From positions 40,546,766 through 40,610,765 of the forward strand of contig CM076147.1 of NCBI GenBank assembly GCA_038025085.1: 64,000 nt of DNA, in the 5' to 3' direction. This DNA comes from Tetragonia tetragonoides. Taxonomy: Eukaryota; Streptophyta; Magnoliopsida; Caryophyllales; Aizoaceae. Within the stretch, counting starts at the first letter, position 1. Each line of letters opens with the position of its first letter. This document shows positions 26,701 to 38,895 of this stretch, piece by piece. The notes beneath the pieces were generated by a model. The model searched no databases, had not been told where the DNA came from, and saw only the letters and a list, made by a program, of their open reading frames with translations. Position numbers and translations under genes: made by a program.

Positions 26701-28950
26701 GTTCAGGGTGATTGTGTTTTATTTAAATCACAAGATCTAATGTTGCCGCATGTTTTGAACTAGCTGACTCACTTACTCTTTGATTCACATCATTTGCGCA
26801 GCTCAATAGAAACTGATTTTGTACTTCCTGTTTCAGCAAGTATTGTCGAAACCCTGTTATGTTGCTGTCTCCTAAAAATTCCTGTTTGTCCTAACTTACA
26901 CGCAGCTCTAGTGTGCCAAATCTGATCCCCCACACTAGAGAGCAAAGTTAAATGTAGGAGGTTAGGTAGAGAGAGTGGAAGATGTGAGGGAATGTTTAGG
27001 TGATATGGAAAATGGCAAGGGAAAAAGAAAAAGTAAAGGCATTTTTGTTTTGTGGTCCTGTCAAATTTCTTACTTGGCAATTGCCATCTTTGTATGGTCT
27101 AATCTTTGTTACAAAGAGTAGACAAGAAAGTCTGATGAATTTGTAAAAAGCTGTGTAACGTATTGATTCTTACTCTCTACTTTTGATAACGTAATTTGCT
27201 ACTGTAATCGTTCCCTAGTGACCCTACGCTCTAAAGAAAATACTAAAAAGAGAGAAAAAACAATATAATCCTGTTTTATTTCTTCTTCTCTTCTCTTTTT
27301 TAATGGTCTAGTGATGACATGGGATGCAGGCATGCAGCTCATGTCTTTCTCTATTTAAAGTGTAGAATGTGCTAATTCCATTTTGGATCCAAACGTCATT
27401 TAGCACTATTATATTCTAGCAATCTTGATTTTTGTAGAAACTAGATACAAGTATCATACACTCTAGAACTTGCTTCAGGTTGCTGCGGGACTGAGTTTTA
27501 CCATGTTTCTGACAAGAGAAGGCCATGTGTATACGTGTGGAACAAATACTCATGGGCAGCTTGGTCATGGTGACACCCTAGATAGACCAACGCCAAAACT
27601 TGTGGAGCTGCTTGAGGGTGTAGGCTCTGTAGTTCAAATCGCTGCTGGTCCAAGTTATGCCTTGGCTGTGACTTGTGACGGGACAGTTTACTCATTTGGG
27701 TCAGGAAGCAACTTCTGTCTAGGCCACGGTGAGCAGCATAATGAGCATCAACCTCGGGCTATCATGTCATTTAAGAGAAAGGGTATCCATGTGGTTCGCG
27801 TCTCAGCTGGCGATGAACACGCTGTAGCTCTTGATTCTTGTGGATATGTAAGATTTTGTACTGAAGCTGATTGATCTTACAAGTAAAGTGTGTTCTTCTA
27901 TTGACAAATGGCCTTTGGATCTTATGCTTTCTGTCAATAATTGCAGGTATACACTTGGGGCAAAGGCTACTGTGGCTCATTGGGTCATGGAGACGAAATT
28001 GATAAGACTACTCCATCACTCTTGAGCAGCCTGAAGAGCCATTTAGCTGTGCAGGTTTGTGCATTTTATAACATCTACTTCTTTTGCTGCCTAATGCTGT
28101 ACTTGCTGAATATCTGTTCTTTAGAAGTGGTTATATCAGTCTTGAATCTATTTGTTTATTTATATTGCCTATGGACAACTGGATGTAGATGTTGCCTCTA
28201 GGTGTGAAGACTGATGAAGCATTCCATGTTTGTTTCCAAATTTTAGTTTAGACTTAGAGTCGTTATAGTGTTTAGGTTGATTCTGAGTTTCATTTTTGGC
28301 AACTGTCATCTTGCAGAAACTCTATAATTTCACTCTAGAGCTCCAACTATACACTTCATCTTTCTTTTTCTTTTTTTTTTTTTTTTCTGTTGCTGAAAAG
28401 GGAGGTGGGGGTAATTGGTTGCCTGAATACCGTCGAGTTTTAGTAGTCCTTTTTGGAGAGGTGGGATGTTTCTAGAAGAATTATTTGTCATCAGCTACCT
28501 GTAAATTTCTTGTTGCAATTTCCTTCATGTCTCTCCTGTTTGTGCATTGCTAATTTGGGAAAGCTTACTCTATTGAAACTTACTATCCTGCAGGTCTGTG
28601 CTAGTAAGCGGAAAACTTTTGTTCTAGTTGACACGGGCGCCGTTTATGGGTTTGGGTGGATGGGTTTCGGCAGCCTTGGGTTTACAGATAGGGGAGTATC
28701 TGATAAAATCACTAGGCCACGAATCCTTGACAGCTTAAGAGCTCATCATATCTCTCAGATTAGCACTGGTCTTTATCACACTGTTGTTATAACAAGCAGA
28801 GGTCAGATTTTTGGCGTTGGGGATAATGAAAGAGCTCAACTCGGACATGACTCGTTGAGAGGTTGCCTTCAGCCCACTGAAATATTCCTTGATGAGATGG
28901 TGGAAAATGCTCTTGCCGTTGTAGGGTCGATTTCTCACCACCTCAATTAA
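23795..28950 (+). CDS. RCC1-repeat beta-propeller protein with N-terminal F-box-like segment
   Basis: Six exons: 23795-24121, 24735 to about 24932/24942, 26322-26432, 27479-27847, 27947-28054 and 28594-28950, giving about 490 residues. The N-terminus (IDDLPSHIMLDILTSGRLS, then CLELASTAFGG) has the LP...IL spacing of an F-box. The rest holds seven RCC1 blades: VYTCGSSLCGVLGQG, VFTCGDNSSFCCGHK, VYTCGTNTHGQLGHGD, VYSFGSGSNFCLGHG, VYTWGKGYCGSLGHGD, VYGFGWMGFGSLGF and IFGVGDNERAQLGHD. Such propellers bind chromatin, GTPases or receptors; an F-box with a propeller would suit substrate recruitment to an SCF ubiquitin ligase, but that role is inference. Exons 1 and 3-6 join in phase. The 3' border of exon 2 is uncertain: the better donor (24943) leaves the frame off by two bases, while the in-phase donor (24933) is weak. 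Arabidopsis has RCC1 genes of similar length, but I cannot name the orthologue. Confidence 0.88.
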
Positions 28951-28956
28951 GTCAGT

Positions 28957-30600
28957 CTATTTTTTATTTTTTTTTGGCATATGGAAAGAGAATTCCGTGA
29001 ATTGTACAAAACGCATACCCCTCGTCGCTTTCTTCGCTAGTGTATGCGCAACCTGATTAAAAGATCTAGAAACAAATTCTAAATGGAAACAACTAAATTT
29101 AGCAACTAAAAACTGGATAAAATCTATTAATTCTACCAAATCATAAGCAGGCTTCATATCTCCCTTTATCGTTTGTACGATGTTCTTCGCATCAGAGCAG
29201 AGTTTGATGCAACAAATTCCTCTCTCAGCAACGGCAGTGAGGGCATGGATAATTGCTAAAGCTTTAGAGGCCTCCGCAGAGGACGCACGACATTTATCTG
29301 CACCCCTAGTGACAAGATTACCATTCTCAGTGTACGCAATCCAACCCACAGCACAATTGAAAGCTCCCTTGCTCCAAGCACCATCCGTATTGATAATAAT
29401 ATGGGAGTTAAGACAAAGAGCTTGATTTCTTGATCCAATATTATCCTGCAAAGATTGCTCCTCATGTTGGTTACTGGAATAATCTGCAGAACTTTAGAAG
29501 AAGTCAAAGCCGGCAAAAACTGACACGACACGATAACACGACACGAACCGGACATGAAATAAACGGGTTAGTGTTGAGATTTTTGACACGATTAACTTAA
29601 GCGGGTCGACACGAGTAACACGTTTAGTTAAATGGGTTGGGTTAGTGTTGAGATTTTCAACACGAAATTGACACGCTCTGACACGATTATTCAAATATGT
29701 CGAGAAATAAGTCACTTAACTAATGATAATATCAGAAAATAAACTTCAAATCTATGATATTCATTAGTTCAAATGACTAATACACCAATCAAAAGCTTAA
29801 AAGTGATGTTTCAAAATTTATTTTCTATTTTTTTATTAGTTTTTTATGTTGTAATTTTTTTTTTTCCGGAAAGAAATCATATTTAAAAAGTTAAGCGGGT
29901 CAACACGAATAACACGATTATTAAGCGGGTTGGGTTAGTGTTGAAGGTTTCCAACACGATTAATAAATGGGTCGGGTTGGTGTCGGGAGGTTTCTGACAT
30001 GATTATCTTTGACATGAACACGGATATGACACGACATGACCTATTTGCCAGCTCTACTCTTGACGATCAGGTTTTGTGCTTGAAGCCATGGCGTTCTCCA
30101 AATATATGTCATCTATAATCTTCATTACAGTTTGAAGTGAGATCTGGTTACTCCTGAATACCATATTATTTCTAGTAATCCAGATTATCCACAAAACACA
30201 AACAAAATAAGTAACAAGGTTGAAGCTATCATCCTTTCTCTTGAGCAGAAAAAAAATCCAGTTGTTAATCCATTGTGATAAAGCTATACAAGAAGAGGCA
30301 GTAGTGTTTATTCCTAGACTGCACGAGGCCCAAATCCTGCTCATGTTGATACTTGTGTCATTCGAAAGATTTCAGATCATATTTTCAATCAAGCCCACCA
30401 TTAGCTTTCAAATGAGTCCAAATGGTTGGAAGACAATGCAATGGGTTTTTTTCCAAAACTATGGGTAGAAATTTTAGCAGCCTAGCAGGATACGCTTGGG
30501 TTCCTTTCATGGGCTCATCTGACTCAAACAAACTTATAGGAGGAAGGAAGTTTGTTAAGATTATTCTTATTGTTGAACCCATAATCTTAGAAATGTTTAA
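28957..30600 (-). pseudogene. LINE remnant: zinc-binding RVT tail and RNase H, split by a repeat
   Basis: On the minus strand 30344-30054 encodes a reverse-transcriptase-associated zinc-binding tail (SRIWASCSLGINTT, LWIIWITRNNMVFR). After a 550-bp insertion, 29504-28957 encodes a plant LINE-type RNase H with its acidic residues in place (INTDGAWSKG, AEASKALAIIHAL, CSDAKNIV, FNQVAHTLAKKA). The sequence ends in an A-rich tail on the minus strand (28977-28957), as a LINE 3' end should. Upstream of 30344 the zinc-binding part degrades, with a stop in the finger region. The 3' end sits only about 7 bp after the stop of the plus-strand RCC1 gene, so that gene's 3' UTR must run into antisense LINE sequence. 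Confidence 0.85.
29505..30056. mobile_element. Putative hAT-like non-autonomous element nested in the LINE
   Basis: The ends are imperfect inverted repeats (left CAAAGCCGGCAAAAACTGAC; right, reversed, TAGAGCTGGCAAATAGGTCA). The interior is built from short iterations around ACACGACACGA and GCGGGTTGGGTTAGTG. It separates the LINE zinc-binding tail from the RNase H. No matching 8-bp target duplication was found, so the class is tentative. Confidence 0.55.
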
Positions 30601-31368
30601 GACGAACCTTCCAGTAAATGTGATTGTTGATCAAATTCAGGAATTGAAAGACGAAGTGCATTGTAATTGGATGATTGTAGACTGTAGTAACATCTCATAA
30701 ATTTAGAGAAGTGGATCATGATTCGTGTAACAAATTGAACTGCAATGCTCAATTCTGGCCACTTGTTAAATGAAACTAGAGTGGCCCTCCCATTCTCCTG
30801 TAAAGCTTATTTGCATGATTCGTGAAGCTTGATGACAAATTTAGTTAGCACCTTCAAAGCTAGAGTCTAGTCCTTTTCATGAATTGAATCTTGATGACAT
30901 ATTTAGGTAGCACATTAAAAAGTATAATTTCAGGTAGCGCCTTCAAGATTTAGGTAGAGAATCTCACAGATCACTTGCAACAATTGAACATGGTCAGAAT
31001 GTTTTAGGGCACGTTCTTTTTCACTTATTTTCGAATCAATTCACTTCAATTCAGTTCGGTTCGGTTCATTTCATTGATTTTTAAAAAACTATCGATTATG
31101 ATAAAGAAAATAAAAGATCCTTGTAATATTACATTTTATTGCTTCACATTTGCAAAAACTCAACATTAATTAGTATGCCTATGGCTATAATAGCGCAACG
31201 TAACCCACCTCATTCATTGGCTTGTACAACTTTTATGGCGTACCACATATATATGATATGAGATAGAGTATCTCATTATCTCTATCCAAAGAAGAAAAAT
31301 AGCAAAACTGGTACAAGAATAAATCAAAGAGTTGTACAAATGTAAGTACAATGCTCCCACAAGATCAG

Positions 31369-31566
31369 TCAAGACTTTGAGCCTCTTACGTTACCCTTGC
31401 TTGCATTGGTACTCTTTTGTAGAGTAGTATGGTAGCAACTAGCAATACATGCTTCAAACATGTGAAGGGGTTTACACTTTACAGTTACACAGGAAGGGCT
31501 ACAATCCAAGATGTGCTCACTCTCTCTATTTGTGATAACTCTGTCTTGCTTCACATGATGTCTCAC
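31369..31566 (-). CDS. Small Cys-rich open frame, possible exon of a secreted peptide (uncertain)
   Basis: About 65 codons with cysteines spaced C-x3-C-x4-C-x8-C-x3-C (DCSPSCVTVKCKPLHMFEAC, then IASCYHT). This density suggests a disulfide-rich plant peptide. The frame has no ATG at its beginning (first codon GTG, with a TGA three codons upstream), so if real it would be a downstream exon joined to a signal-peptide exon that I did not find. I do not recognise the family, and chance is a serious alternative. Confidence 0.2.
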   Translation of the reverse strand: MRHHVKQDRVITNRESEHILDCSPSCVTVKCKPLHMFEACIASCYHTTLQKSTNASKGNVRGSKS

Positions 31567-32923
31567 TCTCGATCAGCTTTTGAAGCACACATAAGTTCGA
31601 CCTCCTTTTTTTGTTGTTGGCCTTTTGTTCCATTTTTGTATTTCAGTTTTTGATCTCTTTAATTTTTATTATTAACATAAATAATATGATTTGGTTAATT
31701 AAAAATTCAGAGTTATAATGCAATTAGTATAATGAAGATTACAAAGATTACATTTTTGCATTAATTATTCCACATTGCAAAAAAGAAAAACAGAGAACAG
31801 AAAAGAAACTAGCATATACAATTAACCATAGTAGAGTGATTTACTCATCAATCTCTTGAGAGTAATCTTGACTGGATCATGATAAAGGAATATAATATTA
31901 GTTGAGCCTCCAAACATCCATTAAAATTTTTGGTTGAGTTAGTTGCAATACATGTTATTAGAATCAGATGATCAAGAGATCTAATGTTCGAGTCTTGGTA
32001 GCTAGCCCTCATTCCCTAAGTAAAATATTATAGCACGTGGTATGAGGAGGCCTATGCATTATGCACACTTCAAACCCAACCCAATAAACATTCGTATGAG
32101 GGGCATGACTAATGAACAAAGAATCATAGACCTCGAAAAATATATTGAAAAACACATGATATCCTTTTCCACCACAAGGATGACAAGAATTAATTCCTAT
32201 AATTAACTGAAATCTCAAGAATCTTCCAAACGGTAGAGATTAGCATGTACTAAGAATATACTGCATATTAATTTGTTTTCAAACCCTTTTCTCGAGGTAT
32301 ATGCTGTTAAAAAAAAATTGATTCTACATTCTATTGCTTTTTTTTTGTTGTTCTTTTTTTATCTGATAAAACAATTGTTTCTAGGCTATTCTATAAATAA
32401 TTAAGTACTAGTATATATTATTCAGCAATTTTTATTAAAAAAATAAAAAAAACGGGTTGTATTATTTGCGATCGAGTTGGATAAAATTGGAAAGATGACA
32501 TTGGACATACGCAAGCAGACAAGTTAGCTAGAAACAAACGTTTACCAAAGGTAGAGGTGTGCCATGCATGCATGCTGTCACGCACTCTCAAGGCTCAATC
32601 TCAGGTGGCTTCACTGCTGACTCGGCAAACTTTTAATTTTTTTTGATAAGAAGTGATACGGCATTTATAGTCTCAAAAGATTGCTTACTTTGAAATGAAT
32701 TAAGTGTCTTCATTTTTTGGTTCATTCACAGGATATGCGTAGAGCCCTAGACTGTCAAATTGTCAATAGACAGGTTGTTACATATACTCCTACTACATAC
32801 TCTATTTTTTGATTCATAATGTCTCGTACTAATAATTAATATAAGGCTGATTTATGTGAGGATCGGACTAAAGTCCCGCACTAAAAGAATAAAGAAAAAT
32901 ATACTAACATACATTCTATATGT

Positions 32924-33092
32924 CAACTAGACTATTATTGTCAATTAATTTTAAGATGAATCCTTACTCACTTAACTTATATGTGATCTATAACTCCCTA
33001 TACGTCAAAGTCATCAAGTAGACTATTCATATTGTCAATTAGTTTTAGGATGAATCCTCACTCACTTGACTTATACGTAATCTATAACTTTC
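32924..33092. repeat. Direct duplication, ~80-bp unit
   Basis: Two copies (32924-32998 and 33012-33092) share TAGACTATT, TTGTCAATTA, GATGAATCCT, CTCACTT and ATCTATAACT with several differences. Confidence 0.8.
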
Positions 33093-34686
33093 TAGTTTTT
33101 TTAATTAGCAGGAAACACAAAGATCTTAATAGGAATCCAACCATCAATTTTTGATTGGGGTATGATACGTACTCGATACAGCTAACCGCTGGAGCATCAC
33201 TTGACTACTATATTTTACTCATTTCACTAGTTTAATATAGTATCAGAAGTTTCAATTTCCATGAAGCATGGCTCTAGCAAGCAAAGACTCCATCAAGACA
33301 GCGGCCTACACAAACCTACTACAACACTAATTTAATTTGGACGACCTTATTTTCACATTGGAAAATGCTGGAAACCACAATTAACTAAAATAAACTAATG
33401 GAATTAGCAACGTAGTTCGTTCCACGCTTGACTAATGACAGTACATTTGGCCAAAGTAGTGTTAGCAAATCTTCTTATCGTCAGCTCCTCGTAGGAGGCA
33501 ATGCCGTACAAGATAATTAATGATTGCAACTATTATCCATTATTGTGATCACAGATCACATAAATGGTCACTAATGAGTAATAATGAGGGATGAGAGTTA
33601 CACTAATTAACAAGAGAGCCACATGATTTAAGTGGATCTGAAAACAACAGTAGTAGCTAACCAATAATGAGGGATCAGACTAGCTGCTGGCTTGATGCAT
33701 ATTACAATAAGAAACTCTGTCTAATTTCAACTAAAACTTGTCCCTAATTTTTTCGGCATTAGGCCAAACCTACGTTGAAAACTTGAATGTACAAAAACTT
33801 GTCCCTAATTTGAGCATCATGAATTTTCGTTACCAAACCATATATAGGATATACAACCACATGTTCTCAATATGATGACTCCAGTTACCAATCAAGCTAA
33901 CCAATATATATACAGTACTAATAGTTGTCCTTGACATGAGACTTACCTTCAAAATGAATCTTTTTGCCATAAAACCAGAACTGCGGGAGTAAACCAATTG
34001 ATTTCCGACCTGTCTAGTAGGAGAAATTATTAGATGGTCTCGATACATGCTCCCACGCACCGCTCACAATGACCACTGATAGAATTGATCCAGTACCATA
34101 TAGTAATCTCTCATCTAGTAGATTATGATGACTACTTGGTTAACTTGCCCGTGCGTGATACAATGCTGCGTTGCCTAGATGTTTGATTCATCATTTGTTA
34201 ATTGCTTCAATTTAGCAAAGTGATGAGGCATACGGCATACCTGGCCTAGCCTAATTCAACCCGGGTTTTCTAGACAAACAATTACTTAATTAAAAAACAT
34301 CACAATGACAATCTGCGCACTGTAACTTGCAAAATTTTGAGAGCTACCTGGGCTAAGAACTACATACAATAATGCATTATTTAAAATATGATTAGAATGG
34401 ATTAACACCAAGCTTACGAAGGTACTGAGTTTCATCAGCAAAATTGCTGGTAGCTCAAGCAGAATATGACTATGATCAGTATATCATACCTAACCACAAA
34501 TTGGTCCAGCAAAATTTTTGAAGGAAATCCTATTTTGTATCACTTCTCAAATCTCATAAATTAAATTGTAAACTATAAATAAAAATTGATGGGTCAACAG
34601 ACTCAACACAATGCAACAAGTTCAACCTAGTCCCCATAACATCAATTAATTTACTAAGTTGTTGAGACTCTTTAAGAGTTTAAACA

Positions 34687-34864
34687 GAGTATTTTGGCTT
34701 CTGTAACCCCATAGGCCACACCATTAATTTGATGTAAGTTGTGGAGATCTTAGATAGAGTAATGTTGGCTTCTGTAACCCCATAATTCAATTCAATGTGA
34801 GTTGTGGTCCTTGTGGAAATTCTTTAAATAGAGTATTCTGGCTTCTATAACTCTGTAACCCCAT
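34687..34864. repeat. Three degenerate ~72-bp tandem units
   Basis: GAGTATT/AATG...GGCTTCTGTAACCCCATA recurs at 34687, 34757 and 34831 (steps of 70 and 74 bases). The third unit contains the target site used by the 5S-derived retroposon that follows. Confidence 0.8.
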
Positions 34865-34956
34865 GAGAGTAGTACTAGGATGGGTGACCTCCTGGGAAGT
34901 TTTCGTGTTGCACCCACCTTTGACGAGCAACAAAAAAAAAAAAAAAAAAAAAAAAG
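34865..34956 (+). mobile_element. 5S-rRNA-derived retroposon with poly(A) tail and target duplication
   Basis: The first 51 bases match the 3' half of plant 5S rRNA (GAGAGTAGTACTAGGATGGG, then TGACCTCCTGGGAAGT and GTGTTGCACCC). A short unrelated segment (ACCTTTGACGAGCAAC) and about 24 A residues follow. The insert is bracketed by perfect 14-bp repeats CTCTGTAACCCCAT at 34851-34864 and 34957-34970. That is the structure of an RNA copied into DNA by LINE machinery. It may be a processed, 5'-truncated 5S transcript or the end of a 5S-derived SINE. It is not a functional 5S gene. Confidence 0.88.
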
Positions 34957-34970
34957 CTCTGTAACCCCAT

Positions 34971-35612
34971 AACATCAATAAATAGGCCACCAATGATAGA
35001 GATAGAGTGACTATTTTCTTCAAAATTAAAGATGCATGAATAGACCTTTCTAAGGAATGATTCTTTATCAAACCAATGGGCAAAACAGATTTAAAGGGAA
35101 GTTCACATCAGTTCAAATCTGTCTAATAACCCAGATAAATGGGTGCCATTATTGCCTATTGGTGCTGTACTCATTATCAGATTTGAATAGATATCCAAGA
35201 GTGAAAAGGTGCAGTAACTCATTCAAAAGCATAAAGTGCTTGCACAAAAGGAGATAAAATGGGATGACGACTTATTAGCCAATCTAACATAAACCCATTA
35301 TTGAAATTTGAAAGGCAAAAACTGCCATATTTCACAAAAGAACATATACAAATGAGTGTAATACACACACACACAGAGTACACGTATTCTTAATCACAAA
35401 TTTTAGCTTAAAAATGCAAAAGGGCCTCTTATACTCTAGCTAGCTAATTCCTAACAAAAGTCAAAATTCTCTGAAATCTTAACTCTTCTTTAGCCACCAT
35501 GAAGCAAGAAGCCTCTTAACAGAACCTCAAAAACAGCTAGATCAAGAGTTTGGAACCACATATGGTATGCAACAAAGTTCCTTGGCTTCTTGCAAATCCT
35601 AAACAACACTAA
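34971..35612 (-). other. Spacer and probable 3' UTR of the CBSX5-like gene
   Basis: AT-rich, no gene. A short CA repeat lies near 35363-35376. Sequence up to a few hundred bases left of 35613 is likely the CBSX5 3' untranslated region. Confidence 0.5.
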
Positions 35613-38600
35613 TTAACTACCCCATTCATCAACCATGGAAAGCAAATGTTCTTGGAAAACTTCTAGCATGTCGCGAAATGTGACTATTCCGACTAGGGTG
35701 CAATCATCTTCCATGACCCAAACGTAATTTACCCTATGCGCAATGGCTTGGATCATGACCGCGATTAATGAACTCCCAGGATGACAAACGATTGCCTCGG
35801 CCCTCCTTACCATCCTAGCCGAGTAACTCCACGACCTATGTCGTGTCAATCTTGTGGACGTGGGCGATGATGCTGACGAGGAAAAGGACTCATCATCTGA
35901 TGAAGAGGATGTTCCCGAGCCATACGATGAGTAGTCATCAGCCAACATTTCCAATAAGCCTTCCAACTTCTTTTCTCTCAACCCGGCTTTCATCACTCTA
36001 ATGATGTCCTCAGGAGGGCCTCCCCAATCAATGTAGGACATGAGGTCTCCACACGAGAGTGTCATGATCGCTGCTGCGACAGTCTCATCGCAGCTAGCAA
36101 GGGTAAAGGGTGATATTTCACCCACGAGGGCGCCATCTTCGTCGACCACCCCAACTGAGGTTTGGTCAGCTAGGGATTGAGCAATGGCGCCTAGTGCCAT
36201 TTTGGCTGGGGTGTGGTAGTCCACAGTGAGGATCTTGGTTTGGATGATCCCGAGCTCCTCGACTGAGAGGTTAGGGATCGGGGTGAACAGCCCAATCCGG
36301 CTAAGAATGAACTGGATCACGTCGTCCTGCGTCAACCAGCAGTACTCACAACCATTGTGGAAGTATGGCCCTGTAGCATTGTTTGCTGCCCTGTGCTGTC
36401 TTCTTCTTGAAACCGGGCTAGTTTTGCTTTGTATTGGCACCACTAGATTTTGTGCACCATTCACAATCAAGTCAATTGCTTCTAGTAAGCTGCAGGAAAA
36501 TCAAACCAAATGGAAAACCATTAGTGATGTGCACATGTTAATAAACACAATAATCACATTTGAAATGAAATGACATACTCCAAATACTATCCTTAGCAAA
36601 TTATCTGATTTCAATTTCGCCGTACAAAGGATGCAGAGACTATTTTTCTATCTTTTTTGTTTTTCTTTTTTCTAAACAAATACGGTATCACCTTAAGGCT
36701 TAAAAGTCAAAAATCATCTAAGCTAGCTGATTTCCGTAGATTTGGTGAACCTAGAACAAGATGCTCAATCAAGTGTGAAAACATTAGCTCTCTATTAGCA
36801 GTCCAAATCAACAAAAATTTAGTAAAATATTAAATATCCTATAATTCACTAGCGCGCAACCATTAAGTGATAGTCCAACTATCCGATAATAATAATATCA
36901 ACTTTCTAATGAAATGTCACTATAATGTCCTCATTTACATTATTAGAAAAATATATATCCAAATAAGCAATAAAAAGCTTTTACTAAGTATTGAGGGTAC
37001 TCAACCCTAGAGTATAAAATATATATCCTAGGTAATTTATTACTGATCATGTGATTAATATTTCAAAGAAAGTGACATTAGCAACTGACTTTTGTCCCCT
37101 CTCTTTATTTAAGCAAAAGTTAGAACAAGTTACACTAGTAAATTACTACCCAAAAAAAAAAAACATACTCTAGCAACTCTCATTGCTGATGTCTCTCTTA
37201 CATTTACAGCTACGAAAAGGCATACATTTGGCTAGTGGCTACGCGTTTTGTACGAATTTATTTATTTAAGACCCGATTTATTTATTACGGAAAATATTGG
37301 GTCAAATTGTTGTTACTTGAACTTTTTGACCAAAAGTATTCTTAATCTAATGCAATGTATTTCACCATAAAGTGTACTAATATACGAAAATTAAGTAGTG
37401 CTTGATTACTACATACTGTTACAGTTGCCTTTATAGTCGGAGTTTTGAACGAGATCCACCGGACAAACACAATTAAGATGGCATGAAATTTTGTTTCCAG
37501 TATCTTAAGCCGTAATTAAGGTATCACACGTACAGTTTGCACCCCAAATAATTTTTCTTTAAAAAAAGTATCACTTGGTGAAAAATGAAATTCCTTACAA
37601 TGGTAAAATCTTCAACCGAAAAAAGAAAAAAAAAAAAAAACACACGTCATATTTTTCTTTCCACTTTTCTTTTCAAGTTTTTGGGATGTACGGAATATTT
37701 TTTTTCTCACAAATCTCGTATGAGGAGGCCGCCTCATACAAGCATGATGGCATACCGCCTCATACAAGCATGATGACATACCGAATTACCGATATTACAG
37801 GGCTTAATTTTTTTCAAAGTTAAGAGTGATTAGAGTATGTTTTTGTTAGTAAGAAAAAAACAAAGTACGGCAAAGGCTTGTGGCTTTATACGGACAAAAA
37901 GTTGGACAAAATCGGCTTGAAATTTTGGAATCATACAAAACAAATTAAAATTTCTTGGTATCATCGGACAAAGTCCCACCATGCATGTTAGAACTTAGAA
38001 TCAAGCTGGTCCATTATATGATTATGAACCGTACTCTTTTTTTTTTTTTTTTTTTTCCCATTTACAAAATGATATTTTTCTAGCACCCGATCTATTTTGG
38101 ATCGGACAAAAATCGTTACATCTGGGTATAAAAAATGAAAGCAACATAATTGACCTTTATCCCACGAACGGAATTAAGCTATGTCAAATCTAATTTTAAG
38201 AGCTTAAAAACATGTAATAATTTGTATTTAGTATACCCCAAGCAAAACTACTCTCTAAAGATACTCCATTTCCCATTAAATAATTAAAAAAAATTACCCA
38301 AGAGGTGTTTAGCCCGCTGGTAATACCAGTTTAGGGCTGAGCCTCCGGGAAGCACATCCAGAAACTGATTTTTGAAATACTCGAAGTCGTGCGTTGGGTG
38401 GTACCCCGACCTTAACCATATCAACCCAACAAAAATAAAAAAGGAAACCAATTAAACCCACTTTTGTACATAAAAAAAGAGAAAGAGAAAGAATTACCTA
38501 GTGGAAGGATCAACGTGTTTGACAAGGCCAGAGCTGTTTATCAAAATGTCAGAAACAGGGGAAAGCAGAGCAGAAGCAGGGGAAGCCAAATTCTCTTCTT

Positions 38601-38895
38601 TGCACAAAAAACATATGATATCTACCATACAAATTTTACCCACACATTTACATGACCCAGCAAAATCATTATTACTATTTGGACCATCATTTGGTAACAA
38701 TTTTCTGGGATTTGTAGAGTTTGTTGTGTGTTTTGAGTGATCACAGGACCATATGCTAATGCAACTGTCCTCAGATGATTTGATAGCAGAAAGAGCATCA
38801 CCAACTGTGATTGTTGAAGATACAAAAAGTGACTTAAGTGGTGGTTTTCCTAAACACAGGTCTGCTACCACATGATTTAACAAGGTGATTGCCAT
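35613..38895 (-). CDS. CBSX5: CBS-domain protein, CBSX5-like
   Basis: CBS-domain pairs bind adenine nucleotides and regulate partner proteins. Two exons (38895-38498 and 36489-35613) join in frame to 424 residues; the donor AG|GTAATT and acceptor CAG are canonical and the intron is 2 kb. The N-terminus (MAITLLNHVVADLCLGKPPL, then ISIWSCDHSK) and conserved stretches LLEAIDLIVNGAQNLVVPI, FHNGCEYCWLTQDDVIQFIL, VGEISPFTLASCDETVAAA and AIVCHPGSSLIAVMIQAIAH match the plant CBSX5 type, with AHRVNYVWVMEDDCTLVGIV near the C-terminus. A Ser-rich linker (SGTSSSSDDESFSSSASS) separates the CBS halves. It is a little longer than the Arabidopsis protein (about 390). The intron contains a short direct repeat (CCTCATACAAGCATGATG, twice near 37731-37775). 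No defect was seen. Confidence 0.94.

Larger units (their letters stand above)
30601..34684. other. Long AT-rich intergenic region
   Basis: About 4 kb with no recognisable protein gene. It holds a small Cys-rich frame (31369-31566), a GTTC/TTCAG-rich patch (31013-31080), a possible tRNA-like SINE head ending GTTCGAGTCTTGG near 31990 and a direct duplication (32924-33092). The rest shows only poly(A/T) runs. Confidence 0.55.

Noticed and set aside
34864..34915. A 5S rRNA gene
   Set aside because: Only the 3' half is present; the 5' half and most of the internal promoter are missing and a poly(A) tail follows.
38299..38440. tRNA-derived SINE in the CBSX5 intron
   Set aside because: TAGCCCGCTGG resembles an A box, but no B box follows and no tail or target duplication is visible.
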